Below, in pieces: positions 31,531 through 39,037 of a stretch of 41,865 nt of DNA. Source of the stretch: CAZJFC01 sp964545245. GTDB taxonomy: Bacteria; Pseudomonadota; Alphaproteobacteria; Rickettsiales; 21-14-0-20-44-7. The notes beneath the pieces were generated by a model that was not told the origin of the DNA, searched no databases, and saw nothing but the letters and a program-made list of their open reading frames with translations. Both the position numbers and the translations under genes were made by a program. Location: positions 1 through 41,865 of the forward strand of contig CAZJFC010000009.1 in NCBI GenBank assembly GCA_964545245.1, read 5' to 3'. The first letter of the stretch is position 1; each line of letters opens with the position of its first letter.

Positions 31531-33738
31531 ATGGCCAATAAAATTGACAAAATTGATTTTTCCGAGGCGCTTTCGAAGCGTTACCTCGCCTATTCGCTTT
31601 CCACCATTATGTCGCGCTCGCTCCCTGATGTGCGCGATGGCTTGAAACCCGTCCACCGCCGCCTGCTTTACGCGATGTACCAGCTTAAGCTGAACCCGGA
31701 ATCGGGCTACAAGAAATGCGCACGTGTGGTGGGTGACGTTATCGGTAAATACCACCCGCACGGCGACGGCTCGGTTTATGACGCGATGGTGCGCCTCGCG
31801 CAGGATTTCGCGGTTCGCTACCCGCTGGTTGAAGGCCAGGGCAATTTCGGTTCCATTGACGGCGACAACCCGGCGGCGATGCGTTACACCGAAGCCAAAC
31901 TCACTCCCATTGCGATGGAGCTTTTAAAGGACATCGACCGTAACACCGTTGATTTCCGCCCTACTTATGACGGTTCTGAGGAAGAGCCGGTAGTTATGCC
32001 CGCAACCTTCCCGAACCTGCTTGCCAATGGCTCTGATGGTATCGCGGTTGGTATGGCGACCTCCATCCCGCCGCATAACCTTGATGAGCTTTGCGAGGCG
32101 GCGCAGGCGCTCCTGAAGAAAAAATCCACCAGCGTGGATGAGATAATGGAAATTGTGCAGGGGCCGGATTTCCCGACCGGCGGCACAATCGCGGAAAACC
32201 GCGAGGCAATCGTTGAAGCATATAAAACAGGCCGTGGCTCGTTCCGCGTCCGCGCGAAGTGGGAGAAGGAAGATTTAGGCCACGGCACTTACCAGATCGT
32301 GGTCACTGAAATTCCGTATCAGGTGCAGAAAGACCGCCTGATTGAAAAATTCGCCGATGCGTTCACCGCGAAGAAACTTCCGCTTGTCGCCAATTTCCGC
32401 GATGAATCGGCGGAGACTATCCGCATCGTGATCGAGCCGCGCTCCCGTCAGGTTGATGCGGAAATGCTGATGGAATCGCTCTTCAAGCTCACCGAATTTG
32501 AAAAACGCGTTTCGCTGAACCTCAACGTCATCGGGCTTGAGAGCAATCCGGGTGTGCAGAACATCAAAACCGCGCTTGAGGAATTCCTTTTCCACCGCGA
32601 TATTGTGGTTACGCGCCGCACCCAGTTCCGCCTTGATGAGATCGCCCGCCGACTCGAAATTTTAGGCGGCTTATTGGTCGCTTACCTCAATATTGACGAG
32701 GTTATCCGCATCATCCGTGAGGAAGACGAGCCGAAGCCGGTGATGATTAAAAAGTTCAAGATAAATGACATCCAGGCCGAAGCGATTCTGAATTTGCGCC
32801 TCCGCAATTTACGCAAGCTTGAGGAATTTGAAATCAAGAAAGAATCAAAAGAACTCAAAGAGGAACAGGCTCGCCTGAAAGAAATCATTGCCGATGAAAA
32901 AGCCCGCAAGAAAGTCATCAGCGCGGAACTTGGCGAAATCCGCAAGAAATTCGGTAAAACCACCGAGCTTGGCGCTCGCCGTACGCAATATACCGATGCG
33001 CCGGTTGCCAAAGTCGTTGATATTCAAGCTTTCGTGGAAAGCGAGCCGATCACCATCCTTTGCTCGCAAAAGGGCTGGGTTCGCGCGCTTAAGGGCTACC
33101 GCGACGATGTGAGCGACATCAAATACAAGGAAGGCGACGAGGAGCGTTTTGTGCTGAAAGCCAAAACCACCGATAAGCTTCTGGTGTTTGGCTCAAGCGG
33201 GCGTTTCTTCACGCTGGGTTGCGACAAGCTGCCGCCGGGTAAGGGCTTCGGCGAGCCGCTCACCATCCACATTGAGCTTGGCCAGAATGAAGAAATCTGC
33301 GACCTTATCGTGTTCCGTCCGGGAGTGAAGCTCCTTGTGGCGGCCAAAGGCGGGCGCGGTTTCATTGTCCCTGCGGAAGACGTGCTTGCGCAAACCAAGA
33401 ACGGCAAGCAGATACTCAACCTGCGCGAAGGCGAGAAAGCCATCCGCGCAGTGGAGGTGAAAGGCGACCATATCGCCTCGGTAGGCGACAACCGCAAGGT
33501 TCTGGTGTTCCCGATCACCGCATTGCCGGAAATGAAACGCGGAACCGGCATCGCTATCCAGAAATTCAAGGATGGCGGGCTTTCTGACGTGACGACCTTC
33601 AACAAAGCCGATGGCCTAAGCTGGAAGCAGGGCAAGGACAGGACCCGCACCGAAACCGAACTCAGCGGCTGGCTCGGCGACCGTGGCACCACCGGGCGCA
33701 TGGCCCCGCAAGGCTTCCCGCGCGATAATAAATTTTAA
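31531..33738 (+). CDS. parC: DNA topoisomerase IV subunit A
   Basis: The 735-residue type IIA topoisomerase subunit decatenates chromosomes. It starts with RYLAYSLSTIMSRSLPDVRDGLKPVHRRLLYAM (about 17-49), the quinolone-determining region follows with YHPHGDGSVYDAMVRLAQDF, and catalytic Tyr119 lies in AMRYTEAKL. The tower and coiled-coil parts follow. The C-terminal beta-pinwheel has KGWVRALKGY, FGSSGRFFTLG and KGGRGFIV repeats. The GyrA-box (QRRGGKG) is absent, favouring ParC over GyrA. parE is not in this window. It ends in a heptad palindrome. Confidence 0.96.
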   Translation: MANKIDKIDFSEALSKRYLAYSLSTIMSRSLPDVRDGLKPVHRRLLYAMYQLKLNPESGYKKCARVVGDVIGKYHPHGDGSVYDAMVRLAQDFAVRYPLVEGQGNFGSIDGDNPAAMRYTEAKLTPIAMELLKDIDRNTVDFRPTYDGSEEEPVVMPATFPNLLANGSDGIAVGMATSIPPHNLDELCEAAQALLKKKSTSVDEIMEIVQGPDFPTGGTIAENREAIVEAYKTGRGSFRVRAKWEKEDLGHGTYQIVVTEIPYQVQKDRLIEKFADAFTAKKLPLVANFRDESAETIRIVIEPRSRQVDAEMLMESLFKLTEFEKRVSLNLNVIGLESNPGVQNIKTALEEFLFHRDIVVTRRTQFRLDEIARRLEILGGLLVAYLNIDEVIRIIREEDEPKPVMIKKFKINDIQAEAILNLRLRNLRKLEEFEIKKESKELKEEQARLKEIIADEKARKKVISAELGEIRKKFGKTTELGARRTQYTDAPVAKVVDIQAFVESEPITILCSQKGWVRALKGYRDDVSDIKYKEGDEERFVLKAKTTDKLLVFGSSGRFFTLGCDKLPPGKGFGEPLTIHIELGQNEEICDLIVFRPGVKLLVAAKGGRGFIVPAEDVLAQTKNGKQILNLREGEKAIRAVEVKGDHIASVGDNRKVLVFPITALPEMKRGTGIAIQKFKDGGLSDVTTFNKADGLSWKQGKDRTRTETELSGWLGDRGTTGRMAPQGFPRDNKF

Positions 33739-33739
33739 A

Positions 33740-33815
33740 TAGTCGCTAGCTACTAGTCTCTGGTCGCTAGCTACGATTAACTGACCAGTGACCAGAGACT
33801 AGCGACCAGCGACTA
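33740..33815. repeat. Heptad palindrome between parC and rlmE
   Basis: Left arm units: AGTCGCT, AGCTACT, AGTCTCT, GGTCGCT, AGCTACG. Right arm: GACCAGT, GACCAGA, GACTAGC, GACCAGC, GACTA. The arms are nearly complementary and could form a roughly 30-bp imperfect stem. Confidence 0.93.
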
Positions 33816-33823
33816 ATAAAAAA

Positions 33824-34462
33824 ATGCGTAACGAAAAAACCAGAGTTAAAACCGCCAAAGGGCGCAAGATGTCGAGCAAGCTCTGGCTTCAGCGGCAGCT
33901 TAATGACCCGTTCGTGAAGCGGGCGAAGGCGGAAGGCTATCGTTCCCGCGCAGTGTATAAGCTTGAGGAGATCGACAAGAAAACCGGCATTTTCCGCGCC
34001 GGATTGAACGTGATCGACCTTGGCGCGGCTCCCGGCGGGTGGACGCAATACGCGGTAAAAAAAGGCTGCAAAGTGGTGGGGATTGACCTGCTCGAAATTG
34101 ACCCGATTCCCGGCGCGACGCTGATTAAAGGCGATTTTCTGGATGAATCCGTGTTGCCGGGACTGAACGGCAAATATGACGTTGTGATGTCCGACATGGC
34201 ATCGAATTCCAGCGGATATCCGGGCGTTGACCATATGCGCGTGATGGAACTGGTGGAAACCGCGCTGCATTTCTGTGAAGATAACCTCAAGCCGGGCGGG
34301 AACTTCATCGCCAAAATCCTGATGGGCGGCGAGGAGCAGAAATTCGCTACTAGCATGCGCCGCCATTTCGACAAGGTAAAATTCATAAAACCCGAAGCCA
34401 GCCGCAGCGATTCCTCCGAAACCTATATCGTCGGTCTTGAGTATAAGATTAATATTGATTAA
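33824..34462 (+). CDS. rlmE: 23S rRNA 2'-O-methyltransferase (RlmE/FtsJ)
   Basis: The 212-residue enzyme methylates U2552 of 23S rRNA. A basic N-terminus (RTKAKGRKMSSKLWLQRQLNDPFVKRAKAEGYRSRAVYKLEEID-like, residues about 5-48) is followed by VIDLGAAPGGWTQYA (SAM motif, about 65-79). DMASNSSG and NFIAKILMGGE supply the catalytic Asp and Lys of the K-D-K-E set. SSETYIVGLEYK ends the fold. The ATG at 33824 follows the heptad palindrome, with no clear ribosome site, so the start depends on homology. Confidence 0.95.
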   Translation: MRNEKTRVKTAKGRKMSSKLWLQRQLNDPFVKRAKAEGYRSRAVYKLEEIDKKTGIFRAGLNVIDLGAAPGGWTQYAVKKGCKVVGIDLLEIDPIPGATLIKGDFLDESVLPGLNGKYDVVMSDMASNSSGYPGVDHMRVMELVETALHFCEDNLKPGGNFIAKILMGGEEQKFATSMRRHFDKVKFIKPEASRSDSSETYIVGLEYKINID

Positions 34463-34510
34463 GTTATCTTGTGCTGATATACACTTATCTCGTTAATAAA
34501 AAGAGGAAAT

Positions 34511-35101
34511 ATGGCAAAAAATCACGCTGAAGATATTCTGCTGGAGAGGGCGGAGCATATTGGCAAGGCAATTGCCGACATGCTCGAATCGGTAGATAAT
34601 GAAAGGCTGGAGTTTTTCTTTGACAAGGATTCACGTTATGAAAGCGTGAAAATTGATGGAAAAGATTATTATAGGTTCGATATAGAGTACAGTTACTCCG
34701 ACCCTAAAGAAAACCATGTATGGAATCTTTTGAAGCGGCAATTAAATAGCCCTGATATTAAATTTGCTGAAAGTGAAAAAGATGAAAGCGGTCATTGCGA
34801 CCCTTATATATTTATCAGGAAGGATTTTCTCCGGGGGAAAGAATTTGAAAATGATCTGCGCGAGTTCAACAAGCTTTTAAGGGTGGTCAGCGGGGGCGTG
34901 GCGTTTGAGTTATTAAGGGATATAGCTGAGGAAGTTAAGGGAGAGGTTGCGCATCTAACTGAAGGGCTTGACCAAAGACAGTTGGAGCTGGTTTTTAGCC
35001 TGGTTGCTAAAAAAATAGGTGAAGAAAGGGAACCACGTTCACCGCATGTTGAAGCGCTTGAAAATCGGGTTGCCCCATCCGGCAAAGTTCGCAGGGATTA
35101 A
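34511..35101 (+). CDS. Hypothetical protein (196 aa)
   Basis: No family was recognised. It is a soluble, acidic, helical protein starting MAKNHAEDILLERAEHIGKAI. Other stretches are FFFDKDSRYESVKIDGKDYYRFDIEYSYSDPKENHVW (about 37-73) and a helical FNKLLRVVSGGVAFELLRDIAEEVKGEV (about 120-147). GAGGAAAT before the ATG is a good ribosome site. It ends about 65 bp before the guaB start. Codon use is AT-rich, like the orphan genes at 13459 and 12811. Confidence 0.65.
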   Translation: MAKNHAEDILLERAEHIGKAIADMLESVDNERLEFFFDKDSRYESVKIDGKDYYRFDIEYSYSDPKENHVWNLLKRQLNSPDIKFAESEKDESGHCDPYIFIRKDFLRGKEFENDLREFNKLLRVVSGGVAFELLRDIAEEVKGEVAHLTEGLDQRQLELVFSLVAKKIGEEREPRSPHVEALENRVAPSGKVRRD

Positions 35102-35168
35102 GTTCTGCTTGCATTATGCGGGCAACTCTGCTAATAGAACGCGGCAACTTGAACAGATGGAAAGTTGC

Positions 35169-36638
35169 ATGAAAATCTCCGAAATCGAAACTTATCTCAC
35201 CTTTGACGACGTATTGCTCCAGCCCGCCGCGAGCGAGGTTCTGCCTGCCGGGGTCGATACTAAAACACGCATCACAAAAAACATAACCCTCGGCATCCCG
35301 CTGATCTCCTCGGCGATGGATACGGTAACGGAATCCGCGCTGGCGATTGCGCTTGCCCAGCATGGCGGCATCGGCTGCATCCACAAAAACCTCTCGATCG
35401 AGGAACAGGCGCGCGAAGTAAAAAAAGTGAAGAAATTTGAAAGCGGAATGGTGGTTGACCCGGTGACGATCTCCCCGGAGGTCACGCTTGCCGAGGCGCT
35501 TGCTATCATGCAGCAGAACAGCATTTCGGGCATCCCGGTGGTGGAGAAGGGCGGCAAACTCGCCGGAATCCTCACCAACCGTGACGTGCGCTTCGCCGCG
35601 AACCCGAACCAGCCCGTCCACGAATTGATGACCAAAGACAAGCTCATCACCGTGAAAGAAGGCGTGAGCATTGAAGAAGCAAAAAAACTCCTGCACCAGC
35701 ACCGCATCGAAAAACTTCTGGTGGTGGATGATTCATATAAGCTGATCGGCCTTATCACAGTTAAGGACATTGAAAAATCGCAGAAATACCCTAACGCAAC
35801 CAAGGATGAGCTTGGCCGCCTGCGCGTTGCCGCCGCTGTGGGAACCGGCGAGGAAGGGTTAAACCGCGCCGAAGCGCTGATTGAGGCGGGCGTGGATTTG
35901 CTGACGGTTGACACCGCGCATGGCCACAGCAAAGGCGTGATTGATGCAGTCCGCCAGATTAAAAAACTGCATAAAACAACACAGATCGTCGCGGGCAACA
36001 TTGCCACTGCCGAAGCCGCAAAAGCGCTGATCGACGCAGGCGCGGACGCGGTGAAAGTGGGCATCGGCCCCGGCTCCATTTGCACCACGCGCGTGGTTGC
36101 AGGCGTTGGCGTTCCGCAGCTTACTGCGGTTATTAAAGTGGTTGAGGAAGCCAATAAAAACGGCATCCCGGTAATCGCCGATGGCGGCATCAAATATTCC
36201 GGCGATTTCGCAAAAGCGATAGCGGCGGGCGCATCGGTTGCGATGATTGGCTCACTATTCGCGGGAACCGAGGAAAGCCCCGGCGAAGTGATATTATTCC
36301 AGGGCAGGTCATATAAATCATATCGCGGGATGGGCAGCCTTGGCGCAATGGCGCGCGGCAGCGCCGACCGCTACTTCCAGCAGGAAGTGCGCGATAAATT
36401 AAAGCTCGTGCCGGAAGGCGTTGAAGGCCGCGTGCCGTTCAAAGGATCGGTTTCCGGGGTTATCCACCAATTGGTTGGCGGGCTTCGCGCGGCGATGGGC
36501 TATACCGGCAACGCCACGATCGCCGAAATGCAGAAAAACTGCAAATTCGTGCGCATAACCAATGCCGGCCTGAAAGAAAGCCATCCGCACAGCATCACCA
36601 TCACCCACGAAGCGCCGAATTATCAGGCGAATAACTAG
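35169..36638 (+). CDS. guaB: Inosine-5'-monophosphate dehydrogenase
   Basis: The 489-residue enzyme converts IMP to XMP, the committed step of GMP synthesis. The N-terminus TYLTFDDVLLQPAASEVLPAGV is followed by the Bateman domain (two CBS motifs, about 93-205). The catalytic cysteine, Cys304 in GPGSICTTRVVAGVGVPQ, and the flap with MGSLGAM are present. I chose ATG 35169 because family members begin MKISEIETYLTFDDV; an ATG at 35157 adds four residues, and an upstream frame back to 35019 overlaps the previous gene. GGAAAG lies before it. Confidence 0.97.
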   Translation: MKISEIETYLTFDDVLLQPAASEVLPAGVDTKTRITKNITLGIPLISSAMDTVTESALAIALAQHGGIGCIHKNLSIEEQAREVKKVKKFESGMVVDPVTISPEVTLAEALAIMQQNSISGIPVVEKGGKLAGILTNRDVRFAANPNQPVHELMTKDKLITVKEGVSIEEAKKLLHQHRIEKLLVVDDSYKLIGLITVKDIEKSQKYPNATKDELGRLRVAAAVGTGEEGLNRAEALIEAGVDLLTVDTAHGHSKGVIDAVRQIKKLHKTTQIVAGNIATAEAAKALIDAGADAVKVGIGPGSICTTRVVAGVGVPQLTAVIKVVEEANKNGIPVIADGGIKYSGDFAKAIAAGASVAMIGSLFAGTEESPGEVILFQGRSYKSYRGMGSLGAMARGSADRYFQQEVRDKLKLVPEGVEGRVPFKGSVSGVIHQLVGGLRAAMGYTGNATIAEMQKNCKFVRITNAGLKESHPHSITITHEAPNYQANN

Positions 36639-36661
36639 ATTTATCGCATTATGGGTTAGTT

Positions 36662-36719
36662 GTCACCCTCGCGCAGGCGGGGGGCTTAACCTAAGATTCC
36701 CGCCTGCGCGGGAATGACA
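36662..36719. repeat. Family B double-hairpin repeat, copy 5
   Basis: The first hairpin is the diverged GGGG type (ACCCTCGCGC..GGGGGGC) and the second is ATTCCCGC..GCGGGAAT, bounded by GTCA and TGACA. It follows guaB. Confidence 0.85.
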
Positions 36720-36744
36720 TGATGTTTCCCAGATTTACCGCAGT

Positions 36745-36772
36745 TTGCAAAATTGCGGATTTCTGGTATAGT
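36745..36772 (+). promoter_or_regulatory. Sigma70-like promoter of the exported Lys/Glu-rich protein
   Basis: TTGCAA, 16 bases, TATAGT, then a short leader with GGAGGAG three bases before the ATG at 36793. The -10 and ribosome site are strong and the -35 is partial. Confidence 0.65.
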
Positions 36773-36792
36773 CTTCCAAAATTGGAGGAGCT

Positions 36793-37434
36793 ATGAAAGT
36801 TTTGAAATTACTGCTTTTAACGTCGGTTCTGGCCGCTCCGGCAATTGCCGATGACGGCGTGATTCTCGATACCAATGAGGGTGCGGTCAAGGTTTTCCCC
36901 GTGAAGATTAAGGAAAAAACCGAGGAAACTCCTTCTGCTTCAAACGAACCGGATAAAAATGCGGAAGTCCCGAAACCTGCAGGCATCCCAAAAAAACCGA
37001 AACCGGTAGTGGATAAAATCGTCAAAACCCCGAAAGCCGAAGTTAAAACCACAACCTCAACCGTGGTGGTTAACCCGGATGGCTCATTCAGCCAGAAAGA
37101 AACCGTCGAGACAAAAGTCGAGGAGCCGCAGCTTAAAGCAGTTCCCGGCGAGGAAGTGGGTAAGGAAGAAACAGTGGTTGAAGCAATTATTGAGGAAAAA
37201 AAGGAAGAAGTAAAAGAAGAGGTTATAAAGGAAACTGTAATCAAGGAAACGGTGATTGAGAAAAAACCTTCGGAGAATATCGCGCAGCCGGATGTGTTTA
37301 AAGTTAAGGAAACCACAAAAACCGTGACCGAAACTTTCGATAGCCACTCACCCGCGTACCCTCCGGCAAAAGGCGATATCGACCTTGACATATTCCCTTA
37401 TAACGCGGGAAAATCCGGCATTTTGGGTGATTAG
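36793..37434 (+). CDS. Exported Lys/Glu-rich protein with C-terminal YxAGxSGILG tail
   Basis: No family was recognised. A signal peptide (MKVLKLLLLTSVLAAPAIA, about 19 residues) leads into a low-complexity body: VILDTNEGAVKVFPVKI, a Pro/Lys linker (PKPAGIPKKPKPVVDK), then Glu/Lys/Val-rich repeats (EAIIEEKKEEVKEEVIKETVIKETVIEKK; residues about 131-160). The last residues are FPYNAGKSGILGD. The extended charged middle resembles periplasm-spanning stalks, but this is only a resemblance. The next gene ends PYTAGYSGILGEQN, so the tail may be a shared functional signal. Confidence 0.7.
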   Translation: MKVLKLLLLTSVLAAPAIADDGVILDTNEGAVKVFPVKIKEKTEETPSASNEPDKNAEVPKPAGIPKKPKPVVDKIVKTPKAEVKTTTSTVVVNPDGSFSQKETVETKVEEPQLKAVPGEEVGKEETVVEAIIEEKKEEVKEEVIKETVIKETVIEKKPSENIAQPDVFKVKETTKTVTETFDSHSPAYPPAKGDIDLDIFPYNAGKSGILGD

Positions 37435-37498
37435 TATTTGAATTAATTATTGTTTAATAAATTTTGTATAGGATGTTTCCACAACAAAGGAAATATCC

Positions 37499-38035
37499 AT
37501 GAAAACACTTGCTCAAACTGCATTATTATCCACTGCTATTGTTCTTGCTTCATGCGCATCTATTTTTGAGGGCAGCGAGAAAAAAGTGGATATCAGGACC
37601 GCTCCAGCTTCCAGCGCAAGCTGTAATGCCAAAAACGCGCGCGAATCAAAGAGCCTTGTTGCTCCCGGAACAATCAGTATTAAAGGTTCAAAGAGCGACC
37701 TTGAGATTTCCTGCGTTGACAATACAACCGGTGCAACCGGAACTAAAACAGTTTCATCCGACATCGAATCATGGGTACTTGGAAACATCTTGATTGGCGG
37801 CCCGATTGGCCTGGGTGTTGATTTCGGCATAACCGGCGCGGGATATGATTACCCTGATAATGTTGAGGTGTATATGCCGCAGCCGGCAGCGCAAATCTAT
37901 GCGCCAACTTATGCTGCGCCATATTATTATGCGCCGAACGCGTTAAGCCCGCAGGCGGGTGAATTTATACAGGAACCGGTTGGGTTTAACCCATATACTG
38001 CCGGATATTCCGGTATTCTGGGTGAGCAGAACTAA
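37499..38035 (+). CDS. Exported lipoprotein with glycine-rich domain and YxAGxSGILG tail
   Basis: The 178-residue protein has a signal with lipobox LASC (Cys19), so it is probably a lipidated periplasmic or outer-membrane protein. The body begins SIFEGSEKKVDIRTAP, with SASCNAKN and LEISCVDN segments containing two further cysteines, then LGNILIGGPIGLGVDFGITGAGYDYPDNVEV. This last stretch is typical of a common small-lipoprotein family. A Tyr/Pro/Ala-rich region (PTYAAPYYYAPNA) leads to NPYTAGYSGILGEQN, the tail shared with the upstream protein. AAAGGAAATATCC precedes the ATG. The two genes are 64 bp apart. Confidence 0.75.
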   Translation: MKTLAQTALLSTAIVLASCASIFEGSEKKVDIRTAPASSASCNAKNARESKSLVAPGTISIKGSKSDLEISCVDNTTGATGTKTVSSDIESWVLGNILIGGPIGLGVDFGITGAGYDYPDNVEVYMPQPAAQIYAPTYAAPYYYAPNALSPQAGEFIQEPVGFNPYTAGYSGILGEQN

Positions 38036-38080
38036 GTAATATCCCTTGCTTTCTGGCGGTTTTGCTATAGCTTCCGCGTC

Positions 38081-39031
38081 ATGAAACCTGAAAACCAACT
38101 AAAACTGGCCGATGAACTCTTTGCGGAAATTTCCGCGTGGAAATTCCCCGCCGATAAATTCCTCAACAATTACTTCCGCAACAACCGTTTTGTCGGCTCG
38201 AAAGACCGCAGGTTCATTTCCGATTATGTCTACTCAAAGATCCGCTCGTTGGGCGATTGCCCGGAGTGGCTGCTGAAATATTTTCCGCCGGGTTATGAAG
38301 ATGAGATCAAGGCGCTCAACACCGATGCGCCGACCGATTTACGCGCAAACCCGCTAAAGGCGGATGTAAATGAACTACTTGCCCAGCTTGATGCGGAGAC
38401 GATTGAAGGCTTGCCGCTGGGCATACGCCTCAAAAAACGCATGGCGCTAAAATTCGATGGCAGTTACGAGGTGCAGGACGCAGGCTCCCAGCTTGTGACG
38501 GAATACGCCGCGCCGAAACCGGGCGGGGCGGTGCTGGATTATTGCGCGGGCGCAGGTGGAAAAACCCTGAATATAGCCGCCTTGATGAATAATAACGGTT
38601 TCATCAAGGCGCATGATGTTGACCAGCAGAAACTCTTCAAATTAAAAAACAGGGCGGAGAAGGCAGGCGCAACCATCATCAAAACCGGCAAGCCGCAGAA
38701 GAACCATGACCTCGTGCTGGTCGATGCCCCGTGCAGCGGCACCGGCACATGGCGGCGCAGCCCGGACGCGAAATGGCGGCTGACCGAATCAAGGCTCCAG
38801 CATTACATAGAACTGCAAAGGCAGATCCTTGCCGAAGCCGCAACCTATGTTAAACCGGGCGGAAGGCTGGTTTATATAACCTGCTCGCTGCTCCCATGCG
38901 AAAATGAAAAACAGGTGGAATGGTTTTTATCCAAAAATAAAGATTTCAAAAAAGGCAAAGAGCCGCTTAAACTTTCGCCTTTAAAAACCGGCACTGACGG
39001 GTTTTTTGCGGCAGAGCTGATTTTGGAATAA
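38081..39031 (+). CDS. RsmB/NOP2-family RNA (cytosine-5)-methyltransferase
   Basis: The 316-residue protein is a SAM-dependent RNA m5C methyltransferase. After an N-terminal helical part it has LDYCAGAGGKTLNIAALM (about 151-168), DAPCSGTGTWRRSPDAKW (motif IV, about 219-236) and YITCSLLPCENEKQVEWF (motif VI). The two catalytic cysteines of this family are present, in PCSG and TCSL. It lacks the N-terminal NusB domain of E. coli RsmB, as is common in alphaproteobacterial versions, so 16S C967 is a likely but unproven target. It is convergent with ligA, 6 bp away. Confidence 0.93.
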   Translation: MKPENQLKLADELFAEISAWKFPADKFLNNYFRNNRFVGSKDRRFISDYVYSKIRSLGDCPEWLLKYFPPGYEDEIKALNTDAPTDLRANPLKADVNELLAQLDAETIEGLPLGIRLKKRMALKFDGSYEVQDAGSQLVTEYAAPKPGGAVLDYCAGAGGKTLNIAALMNNNGFIKAHDVDQQKLFKLKNRAEKAGATIIKTGKPQKNHDLVLVDAPCSGTGTWRRSPDAKWRLTESRLQHYIELQRQILAEAATYVKPGGRLVYITCSLLPCENEKQVEWFLSKNKDFKKGKEPLKLSPLKTGTDGFFAAELILE

Positions 39032-39037
39032 GTCAGG

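Noticed and set aside
35192..36193. 333-aa minus-strand ORF opposite guaB
   Set aside because: It is antisense to the conserved GuaB frame and lacks domains or a ribosome site.
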